A stretch of 64,000 nucleotides of DNA from Melghirimyces thermohalophilus (GTDB lineage: Bacteria; Bacillota; Bacilli; Thermoactinomycetales; DSM-45169). The DNA lies in NCBI RefSeq assembly GCF_900102685.1, contig NZ_FMZA01000002.1, forward strand, positions 1 through 64,000. The letters are read 5' to 3'. Below, piece by piece: positions 8,659 to 17,840 of the stretch (its first letter is position 1; each line of letters begins with the position of its first letter). The notes beneath the pieces were generated by a model. It was not told the origin of the DNA, ran no database searches, and saw only the letters and a list, made by a program, of their open reading frames with translations. Both the position numbers and the translations under genes were made by a program.

Positions 8659-9114
8659 GTGATCTTTATCGTCTGGTTTTTATTGTGGTGGTGGGTCGGG
8701 TATCTGTATATCGACTGGAGCAAGTGGCAAAGGGGATTCCTGACGGCCATGATCGGCAGTCTGGGTTCCTTCGTTTTAGATACCTCCGGTGTCGGCAGCG
8801 GCTGGTTTTGGTATTATACCGATCCGCTGCTGCCCGGCTTGTGGCCCCATCTCCTGTTAAACCTGAGTCTATACCCGATCGGAGCCTGGATTTATATCCA
8901 GCGTTATCCGGAAAAACAAGGCTGGTGGAGTTCCATCCAGTGGATTCTGGTGGGGACGGCAATCCTGATGGTGGTGGAGTACAATTTGTCTTCCCTCCAC
9001 CACATGGGATATGACCACGGCTGGAGCGGGTTGGTGTCCATCGGGGCCAATATCATTTTGCTCCTCTTATTGCGTCTGTTCCACCTTCACGTGGAAGACC
9101 GAGTTTGCGACTAA
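8659..9114 (+). CDS. Hypothetical four-pass membrane protein
   Basis: A 151-residue, tryptophan-rich membrane protein that I do not recognise with certainty. Hydrophobic segments lie at about residues 1-19, 29-48, 58-82, 92-108 and 124-142. It resembles small multi-pass proteins often annotated as CBO0543-like, but no motif is decisive. The GTG start at 8659 has AGAGGG 8 bases upstream; an in-frame alternative is not evident. It stands alone between the hprK operon terminator and the TetR gene. Confidence 0.65.
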   Translation: MIFIVWFLLWWWVGYLYIDWSKWQRGFLTAMIGSLGSFVLDTSGVGSGWFWYYTDPLLPGLWPHLLLNLSLYPIGAWIYIQRYPEKQGWWSSIQWILVGTAILMVVEYNLSSLHHMGYDHGWSGLVSIGANIILLLLLRLFHLHVEDRVCD

Positions 9115-9164
9115 GGAACACTCCTTTTCAGAGGGGTGGTTTTTCATAGCGATTCATTTCACAA

Positions 9165-9178
9165 TCTTGTTAACAAGA
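9165..9178. promoter_or_regulatory. Perfect 14-bp palindrome upstream of the TetR gene
   Basis: TCTTGTTAACAAGA is an exact inverted repeat in the 157-base gap before the TetR gene, about 100 bases from its start codon. It could be an operator; the binding protein is not known. Confidence 0.35.
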
Positions 9179-9215
9179 AAGAAGGTTATTGATCCCCCAC
9201 AGCTCTCCAGATAAA

Positions 9216-9233
9216 ATGTGAGTTGACTCACAT
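9216..9233. promoter_or_regulatory. Likely TetR-family operator
   Basis: ATGTGAG-TTGA-CTCACAT is a perfect 7+4+7 palindrome 38 bases before the TetR start codon. The spacer TTGA plus CT forms a TTGACT hexamer that could be a -35 box, so a bound repressor would block transcription of its own gene and of the RND exporter. This is an inference from position and symmetry. Confidence 0.55.
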
Positions 9234-9271
9234 GTCAATAGATATCATCATCACGGGTGTGAGGTGGGAAT

Positions 9272-9877
9272 ATGCCGCGTTCACCGGAACAAAACCGGGC
9301 CATACGCGAGAAAAGGATGCGACAAATCCTGGAGGCGACCCTCCATGTCTACCGCGAACGAGGTTATCACGGAACAGAGATGGGGGCGATCGCCCGCAGA
9401 GCAGGGTTGGGTCGTGGATTAATTTACTACTACTTCAAGGATAAACAGGACGTGTTTATCAGTCTGATTCGCTGGACCTTATCCGGATGGAAAGAATTGT
9501 TGGAAGAAGTGACCGAGACGGATCAACCTGTCGCCGCGCGATTGGGTGAGATCTTAAAAAAGACGTGCGCTCTTTCCCTGGAGTATTCCGATGTCAGTTA
9601 CTTTCATCAAACCTTTTCTCGGGACATCGGAGTGCTGTTCCCTGATCGGGTGGATGAAGTGGTCCAATTGTACGAAGAAAACTTGTGGAGGCCGGTCCGC
9701 ACGCTGATTCAGGAAGGCGTGGAAACAGGGGAAATCCAGGTGCCGCTCGAACTGGGAGAGCGTTTCTTTTTTAGTGTACTGTTTGGAGCGATCAACTACG
9801 AGCGCATGATTGAAGAGAGCGATCTGGACCAATGGGTATCAACCGCCCTGTACGGTCTGGTTGGCCGTCGGGAATAA
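9272..9877 (+). CDS. TetR/AcrR-family transcriptional repressor
   Basis: A 201-residue regulator with an N-terminal TetR helix-turn-helix: GTEMGAIARRAGLGRGLIYYYFKDK at about residues 34-58 is split between turn and recognition helix in the usual way. The C-terminal domain probably binds a ligand such as a drug or lipid. It lies 77 bases upstream of and in line with an RND exporter, which it most likely represses. A perfect palindrome (9216-9233) in its promoter region suggests autoregulation. The start ATG at 9272 follows GAGGTGGGA. Confidence 0.9.
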   Translation: MPRSPEQNRAIREKRMRQILEATLHVYRERGYHGTEMGAIARRAGLGRGLIYYYFKDKQDVFISLIRWTLSGWKELLEEVTETDQPVAARLGEILKKTCALSLEYSDVSYFHQTFSRDIGVLFPDRVDEVVQLYEENLWRPVRTLIQEGVETGEIQVPLELGERFFFSVLFGAINYERMIEESDLDQWVSTALYGLVGRRE

Positions 9878-9954
9878 CGATTGGAGAAGACAAAGGCAGT
9901 GCCGGTAGTAGAAACGAGACGGAACAACAATGAAGATATTGGGAGGAATCAGGT

Positions 9955-12900
9955 ATGTGGCTTTCCCGATCGGCCATTCGAAGGCCGGTTCTAACTACGG
10001 TGGCAGTGATCATCGTGCTGGTGATGGGGGCAGTCTCCCTGTTCAACCTACAAATGGACCTGCTTCCGAATATTCAACCGCCGGTGGGTGCGGTGGTAGC
10101 CTCTTATCCTGGCGCCGATCCCGATGAGGTGCTGGAGAAGGTAACCAAACCTCTGGAGAATGAGTTGGGCACACTGGCGGGATTAAAGACGATCCGAAGC
10201 CAGACGCAGGAAGGAACGGCCCTCATTTTATTGGAGTTTGAATGGTCTCGAAGCATCGACCAGGTTCAAAATGACGTCATTTCCCGCATCAATCAAACCT
10301 CCCTTCCCGATGAAGTGGATCAACCCAACTTCCTCAAATTTGATCCCTCCACATTTCCGATCCTGCAATTATCGGTCGTGAAAAACGGGTCAGGCGATGA
10401 GCAAATGAGGGAGGATGTGGAACGGATCACACAATCCCTATCCCAGTTACCGGGAGTAGCCAGTGCCAATGAATCCGGCCTGATGGACCAACAGGTACTC
10501 ATCTCTCTCGACGGAGACCAGATGGAGAAATACGGCTTATCCCAGTCGGATATTAAGGACCGTATTCAAGCGGCAAACGTCAGCCAGCCCGGAGGAATTG
10601 TGAAGCAGGGGGATGACGATCTGACCGCACGGGTAATTTCGGAGATGACCTCTCTGAAGGATTTCCGTAATCTGCAAGTGGCCGTCGATCCCCGAACTCG
10701 GGAAGAGGTTACTTTGGATGATGTGGCTGAGGTCCAATTGGGTAAAGAAGAGCAGACCGCGATCACCCGGACCAATGAAAAGCCCAGTGTCGGCATCAAT
10801 GTGTTTAAGCAATCCGGAGCCAATACGGCCCAGGTGTCGAAGGATGTCCGGGCGGAGCTGGATCGGTTGAATCATTCCTTAGAATCGGATACCCTCCTGA
10901 TCTTCGACCAGGGGAAATATGTGGACCGCTCGGTGAAAAATGTGGGCAACACGATGATCAGCGGCGGGATTTTGGCGATGCTGGTGCTGTTTTTGTTCCT
11001 CCGCTCCTTCCGCAGCCCTTTGATCATCGGGGTGGCGATCCCGGTGTCGGTGATCACCGCCTTTGTGCTGATGTACTTGGCTGATTTCAGCCTCAATATC
11101 ATGACCCTAGGCGGTCTGGCCCTGGGTATAGGGATGCTGGTGGATAACTCCATCGTGGTGATTGAGAACATCTACCGCCACCTGCAGACCGGGAAAAATC
11201 CGAAGGAAGCGGCGGCTGAGGGAGCCGGTGAAGTGGCGTCTGCGGTGACCGCCTCCACGTTGACGACGATTTTTGTGTTTGTGCCGGTGGTGTTTGTCAG
11301 CGGGATGGTAGGGCAACTGTTTAAGGAATTTGCCTTTACCGTCAGCTTCAGCCTATTGGCTTCCCTCTTGGTCTCTCTCACCCTGGTACCGGTGATGGCC
11401 GCCAAGATCATGAAAAAGCCCAAGACCGGTTGGCGAAATGAACAGGAAGAAGGCTTGCTATATCGCTTTTTCCGGAGGATGTTGAAATGGTCCTTGGCCC
11501 ATCGCTTGTCTGTTGTGCTGATCGCTCTGGTGTTTCTGTTCGCTGGCTTGGTCGGCGTTCGCAGTGTGGGAACGGAATTTCTGCCTGCAGCGGACGAAGG
11601 CATCTTTATCGTAGAGGCGAAGTTGCCGGAGGGCACCGGTCTGGATAAAACCCGTCAGGTGTCGGCAGAGATCGAAAAGATCCTAAACGAAGAAGAGGAT
11701 ATTCAAAACTTCCAGGCCAGTATGGGCAGCGGTAACGGTGAAAATGCCATGTTTGGCGAAAGCGGACGAAACATCGCCCAGATTTATGTCAACACGGTTG
11801 ACCCCAGCGAGCGGGAGCAGTCTACCCGCGAAATTATGAACGAACTGCGGCCCAAGCTGAACGCCGTCGATCCCAAGGCGGAGGTGGACCTTACGGAACA
11901 ATCCTCCTTTGAGGCCACCGGGGCGCCCAACACACTGGAATTTATGGTGAACGGCGACAAGGACGTGCTGGAGGAACATAAGGAGCAAATCACCACTGCT
12001 CTCCAGGAGCTGGATTTTGTGGAGCAGGTTTCTGATTCCGAAAAAGAGACCAAACCGGAACTTCAGGTCTCTGTAGATCGGGAAAAGGCGGCGGAACAGG
12101 GTCTCGCTCCCGCCCAGGTGGTCGCCGCCGTCTCGAATGCGACCCGTGGACAGGTGGTGAGCCAGGCCGATCTGTCCAAGGGAGGCAATTACGATGTCTT
12201 TCTCCGCTTTGAGGAGACCTACACCCAGTCTCCGAAACAGTTGGAAAAACTCCCTATTCCGGTGGGAGGAACCCAGGGAGAAACCGTTCCCCTGTCCGAT
12301 GTAGCGGAGGTGAAAGTGGGAGAGGGACCGATTACGATTAACCGGAATGATCTCCAGGACAGCATCGAATTCCAGGTGCAATACAGCGGGACCGACCTGG
12401 GTACTGTGGAACAGGAGGTACAGCAGAAGCTGGAAAAGGTCTTGCCTCAGAAGCTGGAAGTGCAGCTTTCCGGCAGTGCCGAGTTATTCCGCGATTCCAT
12501 CGACGATCTGATGCTGGCCGCCGGTTTGGCGGTGATGTTTGTTTTCTTGGTGCTGTCGGCTCAGTTTGAGTCCTTTAAATATCCCTTTGTGATCATGCTG
12601 ACGATGCCATTGATGGTGATCGGGGTGGCGATCGCTCTCTATCTCACAGATACCCCAGTCGGGGTGACGGCGATGATCGGCCTGATCGTCTTGGCAGGGA
12701 TCGTGGTCAATAACGCCATCGTCTTGGTGGACTATGTCAACCAGCTCAAAGCGAGGGGGATGCCTTCCTATGAAGCGCTGGTTGAGGGAAGTATCACCCG
12801 GCTGCGGCCGATTTTGATGACAGCGACCACCACCATTCTCGGTCTGATCCCTCTTTCCCTCGGTATCGGCGAAGGGACAGAGATTCAGCAGCCGATGGGG

Positions 12901-13023
12901 ATCGCCGTCATCGGGGGTCTTCTTTCCAGCACGCTGTTGACGCTGGTGGTGATTCCGGTGTTTTACAGTTGGTTTGACCCTGAGACGCGCTGGATGAACC
13001 GCAAAAAGAAAAAGGAAGTGTAA
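9955..13023 (+). CDS. RND-family efflux pump, SwrC/AcrB type
   Basis: A 1022-residue efflux transporter with the classic RND layout: first membrane helix at residues 10-30, a large extracytoplasmic porter loop, five helices around residues 330-480 including the proton-relay aspartate in GIGMLVDNSIVVIENI, a second large loop, and five C-terminal helices with LAGIVVNNAIVLVDYVN. Gram-positive members such as SwrC (YerP) of Bacillus export surfactin or fatty acids. No adaptor or outer-membrane partner gene is nearby, as expected for a monoderm. It follows its probable TetR regulator and ends at a strong terminator. Confidence 0.93.
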   Translation: MWLSRSAIRRPVLTTVAVIIVLVMGAVSLFNLQMDLLPNIQPPVGAVVASYPGADPDEVLEKVTKPLENELGTLAGLKTIRSQTQEGTALILLEFEWSRSIDQVQNDVISRINQTSLPDEVDQPNFLKFDPSTFPILQLSVVKNGSGDEQMREDVERITQSLSQLPGVASANESGLMDQQVLISLDGDQMEKYGLSQSDIKDRIQAANVSQPGGIVKQGDDDLTARVISEMTSLKDFRNLQVAVDPRTREEVTLDDVAEVQLGKEEQTAITRTNEKPSVGINVFKQSGANTAQVSKDVRAELDRLNHSLESDTLLIFDQGKYVDRSVKNVGNTMISGGILAMLVLFLFLRSFRSPLIIGVAIPVSVITAFVLMYLADFSLNIMTLGGLALGIGMLVDNSIVVIENIYRHLQTGKNPKEAAAEGAGEVASAVTASTLTTIFVFVPVVFVSGMVGQLFKEFAFTVSFSLLASLLVSLTLVPVMAAKIMKKPKTGWRNEQEEGLLYRFFRRMLKWSLAHRLSVVLIALVFLFAGLVGVRSVGTEFLPAADEGIFIVEAKLPEGTGLDKTRQVSAEIEKILNEEEDIQNFQASMGSGNGENAMFGESGRNIAQIYVNTVDPSEREQSTREIMNELRPKLNAVDPKAEVDLTEQSSFEATGAPNTLEFMVNGDKDVLEEHKEQITTALQELDFVEQVSDSEKETKPELQVSVDREKAAEQGLAPAQVVAAVSNATRGQVVSQADLSKGGNYDVFLRFEETYTQSPKQLEKLPIPVGGTQGETVPLSDVAEVKVGEGPITINRNDLQDSIEFQVQYSGTDLGTVEQEVQQKLEKVLPQKLEVQLSGSAELFRDSIDDLMLAAGLAVMFVFLVLSAQFESFKYPFVIMLTMPLMVIGVAIALYLTDTPVGVTAMIGLIVLAGIVVNNAIVLVDYVNQLKARGMPSYEALVEGSITRLRPILMTATTTILGLIPLSLGIGEGTEIQQPMGIAVIGGLLSSTLLTLVVIPVFYSWFDPETRWMNRKKKKEV

Positions 13024-13050
13024 CCTAAGTGGTGGTTCACTTCCCTTTCA

Positions 13051-13075
13051 GCCCGGCCTCTGTCCGGGCTTTTTT
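13051..13075 (+). terminator. Intrinsic terminator after the RND gene
   Basis: GCCCGG / CCGGGC stem, 7-base loop, then six T. Confidence 0.85.
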
Positions 13076-13180
13076 GATGGGTTTAGGTAACGAAAGAGTG
13101 AGGCGGTCCTGCCCTTTCACAAGGGATACACAACTTTCCTAGATACCGTATAGATAAGCGAGCAAGGTTACCAGAAGGGA

Positions 13181-14326
13181 CTAGTTAAAGGTGATCGTCG
13201 CTAAAACCACCTCCGGGTGATTGCCAATCCTTAAGGGCGGCCCCCACGTTCCATACCCGGATGAGACGATCAGGTGATAATCTCCTTCTTGAAGCAGCCC
13301 CCAGTCCTCCTCGTAGATGCTGTCGGTGATCAGGTTGGCGGGAAAGATCTGTCCCCGATGGGTGTGGCCCGACAGTTGCAAATCGACTCCCTGGGCTTGA
13401 GCTTGTTTCAAATCGATTGGTTGGTGATCCAATAGGATGAGGGGTTTGGAGCGTTCCAAATCCGAGGTCAAATCCTTCAGCTCCGCGCGTGCCGGTTGCC
13501 TGTTCCGGTCAGGGTCATCTCTGCCGATGAGGTAAAAACGGTCATGGATCAGGGTTGCTTCGTCCTTTAACACCTGGATTCCGGCGTCTTCCAGGGATGT
13601 CATCAACTGACTTTCATCATCGCGCAGATCGCGGTCATGGTTGCCGGGGACTGCATACACGCCATAGGGGGCTTGAATACGTTCCAAACCGGCGGCCAAC
13701 CGATCCGCTTCCCCCGGGGGCAGGCTTCCGTCTGTTATATCGCCGGCTAGTAACACGATGTCTGCTTGCAGTTGATTAACCATTTCGGCTAAACGTTTCA
13801 CTCTTTCCACATCGATCACCGGGCCATAGTGGATGTCGGAGACCATGGCGATTTTCAGTTGTTCGAGAGAAGCGGCGTCTTTTTCCACTGACAGCTGGTA
13901 GGGAGTGACGACGGGGTGGCGGGCGTTCCAACCGCCATATCCCACAGCCGTCATCACAATGAGAATCAAACCTATCCCGATTGCCAGCGGTGTCTTTTGA
14001 TGCTCCTTGATCCGGGCGGGAACAAAGGGGAGGCGCTGATCAATCATCCTCAAAAGGTCGATCATCAACAACAGCAGAAATCCGTACAACAGCCCCACCA
14101 GGGAAAATCCGCCCCACACGGTCAACCAGGGTGCGATGGAAGCGGGCAAAAGATCTTCAAACACTTCCGAGACGGGGAAGGGCAAAACAAACAGAGAGAG
14201 AATCAATAGATAAAGCACCTTTTTTAATGGGGTCGGCCTGCCGAGAAGGTACCAGCCCCGCTTGCCGATGTAGTAACAGATGATGCCGTATAACAGGAAA
14301 AACAGTGTTAAGATCAGTCCCCACAT
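13181..14326 (-). CDS. Membrane-anchored metallophosphoesterase
   Basis: A 381-residue protein with about four N-terminal membrane helices (residues 1-20, 36-55, 68-95, 113-132) and a C-terminal calcineurin-type phosphoesterase domain. The metal-binding motifs are in order: SDIHYG (near 163), GDITDG (near 195), GNHD (near 228) and GHTHRG (near 324). Bacillus relatives are YkuE/YpbG/YkoQ-type enzymes; some act on lipid or UDP-sugar pyrophosphates at the membrane, but the substrate here is not shown. It is transcribed divergently from the CocE-type hydrolase at 14443, with a shared 116-base gap. Confidence 0.87.
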   Translation of the reverse strand: MWGLILTLFFLLYGIICYYIGKRGWYLLGRPTPLKKVLYLLILSLFVLPFPVSEVFEDLLPASIAPWLTVWGGFSLVGLLYGFLLLLMIDLLRMIDQRLPFVPARIKEHQKTPLAIGIGLILIVMTAVGYGGWNARHPVVTPYQLSVEKDAASLEQLKIAMVSDIHYGPVIDVERVKRLAEMVNQLQADIVLLAGDITDGSLPPGEADRLAAGLERIQAPYGVYAVPGNHDRDLRDDESQLMTSLEDAGIQVLKDEATLIHDRFYLIGRDDPDRNRQPARAELKDLTSDLERSKPLILLDHQPIDLKQAQAQGVDLQLSGHTHRGQIFPANLITDSIYEEDWGLLQEGDYHLIVSSGYGTWGPPLRIGNHPEVVLATITFN

Positions 14327-14442
14327 GTGGTCTAACCCTCCAGGTGATATTTTGGCGATGAGGAAAAAAGGTTGGGAATATAGCTAAGATAACCTCTATT
14401 TTACCACGGTCTACCTAGCGGTGAAGCGAAGGAGGAGAACCC

Positions 14443-16128
14443 ATGCCGGTTGTCCGTTTGAAAACCTATGATGTCATCCTGCATCGGGGCGTGGACGTGC
14501 CGATGCAAGACGGGGTGTTTCTGTCCGCTGATGTGTACCTGCCCAAGACAAACCACGAAGTGCCCGCGATTTTGGTCCGGACTCCTTACGGTAAGACAAC
14601 AAAGGAAGCTGATGGCACCGGCCGCTATTTCGCTTGCCGGGGCTATGGCGTGGTTTATATAGATGTGCGGGGGCGAGGGGACTCTGACGGAAAATTTGTT
14701 CCATATGTCCATGAAGGAAAAGACGGGGCGGACGCCATCGGATGGATCGCTGACCAGCCCTGGTGCAACGGGGTTGTTGGCACGATGGGGGGATCTTATT
14801 CGGCCCGGATTCAATGGTTGGCCGCCTTGGAACAGCCGCCAGCGTTGAAGGCAATGATTTCTGTGGTTCCTCCCTCAGATCCTTTTGTGGAGACGCCGAC
14901 CGGTGTGCCCGCCCCTCAACACCTGTGCTGGCTTTATATGACCAGCGGCCGTGTGATGCAGGATGTGGAGCTGGTCGACTGGGAGAGGGTTTACCGCCAC
15001 CTCCCCCTGATGACCATGGATGAACAGACGGGACGATCGATCCCCCGCTGGCGGGAGGAGGTGGAGCACCCCGTCCTGGACGCGTGGTGGCGGAGAATCG
15101 CGTACCAGGAGCGCTTTCATGAGTTGGATCTGCCGGTGCTCCACATCTCAGGGTGGTATGACGATGAACAAGTGGGCACGCCGCTCAACTATATCGGCAT
15201 GTCGACAAGAGCGAAAGGTGTGCGAGGAAGGGACAATCAGAAGCTAGTAATGGGCCCTTGGCCTCATCAACTCAACTGTTCCACCCGGCTGGGTGAGCTG
15301 GATTTCGGACCCCAATCCCTGATCGATTTAAACGGTCTTCAACTTCGTTGGTTTGATCATTGGTTAAGAGGAGAAAAAAATGGCATCGCGGAGGAATCTC
15401 CGGTTCGGCTGTTCGTTATGGGAAAGAACCAGTGGCGGGAGGAGGCGGACTGGCCTCTTCCCGGAACCCGGCGAACCCCCTTTTATCTCCACAGTGGAGG
15501 GAGGGCCAACAGTCGGTTTGGGGATGGTCGACTCTCTATGATGCAGCCGGCAGCGGAGGGGGAGACAAAAGCGGACCGGTATCGCTACGATCCCGAGGAC
15601 CCCGTTCCTTTTATCACGGAGATGACTTCCGCTCAGATCGGGGGCCCCGACGATTACGCCGCTATCGAGCGCCGGGATGATGTACTGGTCTACACGACGG
15701 AACCCCTGGAGGAGGAGCTGGAGGTGACGGGTCCCGTTCTGATGCAGCTTTTCGCCTCCAGCAGCGCCCGGGACACCGATTTTATGGTGAAACTGTTGGA
15801 TGTGTGGCCGAGCGGTTTTGCCCAGCGGTTAACGGACGGCATGGTGCGGGCCCGGTTTCGATACGGCATGCACCGCCAAGTACTGCTGGAACCGGGCGAA
15901 GTGGTCCGGTACGATATCGATTGCTGGAACACGGCCCACGTTTTTTTAAAGGGGCACCGGATCCGGGTAGAGGTGGCCTCCAGCGCTTTTCCCAAATATG
16001 ATCGCAACCTGAACACTGGCGGCCCACTAGGCCGTGAGAGAAAGGGAGTGGTGGCAGAGCAGACCGTTTACCACGATCAAGCCCGCCCTTCGGCCATCAT
16101 CCTGCCGGTCATTCCGCCTAAGGGTTAA
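14443..16128 (+). CDS. CocE/NonD-family hydrolase
   Basis: A 561-residue alpha/beta hydrolase of the X-Pro dipeptidyl-peptidase S15 / cocaine esterase family. The catalytic domain opens with the DVYLP strand and RTPYGK, has the DVRGRGDSDG loop, the nucleophile elbow GGSYSA with Ser near residue 118, and an acid/histidine region around GWYDDE and GPWPHQ. The C-terminal PepX_C jelly-roll domain covers about residues 340-555. Substrates are esters, amides or peptides and cannot be predicted. The start ATG follows GAAGGAGG. A repeated non-coding element lies directly downstream. Confidence 0.88.
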   Translation: MPVVRLKTYDVILHRGVDVPMQDGVFLSADVYLPKTNHEVPAILVRTPYGKTTKEADGTGRYFACRGYGVVYIDVRGRGDSDGKFVPYVHEGKDGADAIGWIADQPWCNGVVGTMGGSYSARIQWLAALEQPPALKAMISVVPPSDPFVETPTGVPAPQHLCWLYMTSGRVMQDVELVDWERVYRHLPLMTMDEQTGRSIPRWREEVEHPVLDAWWRRIAYQERFHELDLPVLHISGWYDDEQVGTPLNYIGMSTRAKGVRGRDNQKLVMGPWPHQLNCSTRLGELDFGPQSLIDLNGLQLRWFDHWLRGEKNGIAEESPVRLFVMGKNQWREEADWPLPGTRRTPFYLHSGGRANSRFGDGRLSMMQPAAEGETKADRYRYDPEDPVPFITEMTSAQIGGPDDYAAIERRDDVLVYTTEPLEEELEVTGPVLMQLFASSSARDTDFMVKLLDVWPSGFAQRLTDGMVRARFRYGMHRQVLLEPGEVVRYDIDCWNTAHVFLKGHRIRVEVASSAFPKYDRNLNTGGPLGRERKGVVAEQTVYHDQARPSAIILPVIPPKG

Positions 16129-16168
16129 ACGCATGGTGATGCATGGGAGGGGTTTCATATGAGGGGAG

Positions 16169-16327
16169 GCGTTTATCCGAAAGAGCGATTTTGTACCTGT
16201 GGGCACCACGAACAGAAGGGGTGAGCCGGAAGGTGAGGCTGAGGTCCTACCCGGCTTAAGAATCAGCATGGAAGGGCGTTGGGGGGTTACCCAGAATCGA
16301 AGTGGCTTCGAGTAAATGCTGCCGCTC
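16169..16327 (+). ncRNA. Repeated structured element, full copy B
   Basis: This compact copy lies between the CocE gene and the pyrD terminator. It shares with copy A: GCGTTTATCC (16169-16178), GAAAGAGCG (to 16187), ACCCGGC, AATCAGCATG (16261-16270), GGGCGTT, GGCTTCGAGTAAATGC (to 16319) and CGCTC (16323-16327). The outer strands pair over 10 positions with one mismatch, and GAGCG (16183-16187) can pair with CGCTC beyond the outer strand, a pseudoknot arrangement identical to copy A. The minus-strand open reading frame here exists only because these bases are conserved; I do not regard it as a gene. Class unknown. Confidence 0.55.
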
Positions 16328-16344
16328 GCTTGTAAAAGCCCTGC

Positions 16345-16378
16345 GATAAAATAAGCCCCCTGTGCCTAGCACAAGGGG
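16345..16378 (-). terminator. Intrinsic terminator of pyrD
   Basis: On the minus strand CCCCTTGTGC / GCACAGGGGG form a 10-bp stem (one G-U) with a 3-base loop, followed by CTTATTTTATC. Confidence 0.7.
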
Positions 16379-16387
16379 TGCGATCAC

Positions 16388-17470
16388 TCAGGCATCCAAT
16401 CCCACAGCTTCCTGGATGGAATCGAGTCCGTCCCGTTCCAGCAAGGAGAGCAGTTTCTGGTTGATCGAGCGGACGATGGAAGGTCCTTGATAGATCAAGC
16501 CTGTGTAGATTTGAACCAGGGAGGCGCCGGCCCTGATTTTTTGGTAAGCGTCCTTTCCGTCAAAAATGCCGCCTACCCCGATGATCGGGATTTGACCTTC
16601 GGTCACCCGGTAGATCAGGCGGATCGCTTCTGTGGATGACGAGGAGAGGGGACGGCCGCTTAAGCCGCCCTCCTCTGTCCGGTGCGGGCTGACCAGGTCC
16701 TTCCGGGATCGCGTGGTATTGACAGCGATAAAACCGTCGATCCCCAGTTTGACGCCAATTTGCACTGTTTCCGTCATCATGTCGGCGTTCAGATCAGGGG
16801 CTAATTTGACGAAGATCGGGCGGACCTCTCCGGTTTCCCGGCGCAATTCCTCTCGCTCCTCCAGGATATCGCTTAAGAGAAATTGGAGGGAGTCGGCGTG
16901 CTGCAGGTCCCTTAGCCCCTGGGTGTTGGGCGAGCTGATATTGATGACAAAATAATCCCCATGGCGATAGAGCGCCCGCAAGCCGGTGCGATAATCACCA
17001 GCTGCCTCCTCCTGGGGCGTTTTTTTATTTTTGCCCAGATTGATCCCGATCGGTACCGACGGTCGATGCAGGGTGGAAAAAGAATGGGCCGCCTGAATGA
17101 TCCCCTTGTTGTTGAAGCCCATCCGATTGATCACCGCATCGTCTTCCTCCAGCCGGTACAGGCGGGGACGGGAGTTGCCCGGCTGCGGCTTCGGGGTGAG
17201 CGTCCCCACTTCCACAAATCCGAAGCCGAGAGCAGCCAAGGCAGGATAGATGGTGGCGTTCTTATCAAAACCTGCGGCCATCCCTACCGGATTAGGAAAA
17301 TGAAGCTGTCCGGATTGGACGGCCAGCCGTGGATCCCGGACCGCTTGTTTTCGCTCCAGCGCCCAGAGAAGAACAGGGGTCTGCTGAGCCGCCTGTAGCG
17401 CGTTGACCGCCCATTGGTGGGCCCGTTCAGGTTCCATCCGAAATAAACATTTTTTAATGACAGAATACAC
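16388..17470 (-). CDS. pyrD: Dihydroorotate dehydrogenase (quinone), class 2
   Basis: A 360-residue FMN enzyme that oxidises dihydroorotate to orotate in pyrimidine synthesis and passes electrons to the quinone pool at the membrane. The N-terminal amphipathic helix region (KKCLFRMEPERAHQW) is diagnostic of class 2. Other motifs are NPVGMAAGFDKNA, NRMGFNNKGI, the active-site region NISSPNTQGLRDLQ with its serine base, and the C-terminal FMN-phosphate loop IIGVGGIF. I chose GTG at 17470 because AAGGA lies 10 bases upstream and class 2 enzymes begin at this point; ATG at 17494 would add 8 residues. It is a single gene, not part of a pyr operon, with its own terminator. Confidence 0.92.
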   Translation of the reverse strand: MYSVIKKCLFRMEPERAHQWAVNALQAAQQTPVLLWALERKQAVRDPRLAVQSGQLHFPNPVGMAAGFDKNATIYPALAALGFGFVEVGTLTPKPQPGNSRPRLYRLEEDDAVINRMGFNNKGIIQAAHSFSTLHRPSVPIGINLGKNKKTPQEEAAGDYRTGLRALYRHGDYFVINISSPNTQGLRDLQHADSLQFLLSDILEEREELRRETGEVRPIFVKLAPDLNADMMTETVQIGVKLGIDGFIAVNTTRSRKDLVSPHRTEEGGLSGRPLSSSSTEAIRLIYRVTEGQIPIIGVGGIFDGKDAYQKIRAGASLVQIYTGLIYQGPSIVRSINQKLLSLLERDGLDSIQEAVGLDA

Positions 17471-17555
17471 GGTGTGTAGGTCCTTTCTGATCATTCTTCA
17501 CCGTAGCATATCATATTTCCCAATGGTTTTGTCGATGGTTTGAAAAGTGGTCCAT

Positions 17556-17699
17556 TTATGCCAACCAACCGACTAAAAGACTCAGCCCGCCTAAAATGAT
17601 CAGTTCGGGTCCGATGCTTTTGCCGCGTAAGGTGAAAAATCCCCCGAAGAGGCAGGCCAGTAAACCGATAAACGTAAACCAACCGCTGAAGGCTTCCAT
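17556..17699 (-). CDS. 47-residue membrane peptide, unknown function
   Basis: A short gene with an ideal ribosome binding site (GGAGGG, 6 bases before ATG at 17699) and a clean stop at 17556-17558. The peptide has two hydrophobic stretches, about residues 5-22 (GWFTFIGLLACLFGGFF) and 29-46 (ELIILGGLSLLVGWLA), joined by the basic turn TLRGKSIGPE, so it probably forms a membrane hairpin. It lies 85 bases upstream of pyrD on the same strand. I do not recognise the family. Confidence 0.65.
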   Translation of the reverse strand: MEAFSGWFTFIGLLACLFGGFFTLRGKSIGPELIILGGLSLLVGWLA

Positions 17700-17840
17700 A
17701 TGGAACCCTCCTTGTGTCGTTGTATACTCCTATCCATTTTACTGATTGATTTCGGACAAGGCCTGGAAATGATATCCTTCTCCGCTGCTGTTGTCTTGGG
17801 GATAGGCGTATAATAATAGAAGAAGAATGGAGGGAATCAT

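Noticed and set aside
16027-16269. Minus-strand ORF over copy B and the similar one over copy A (shared LFRINAS)
   Set aside because: They share residues only because the underlying element bases are conserved; no ribosome binding sites and they overlap coding or element sequence.
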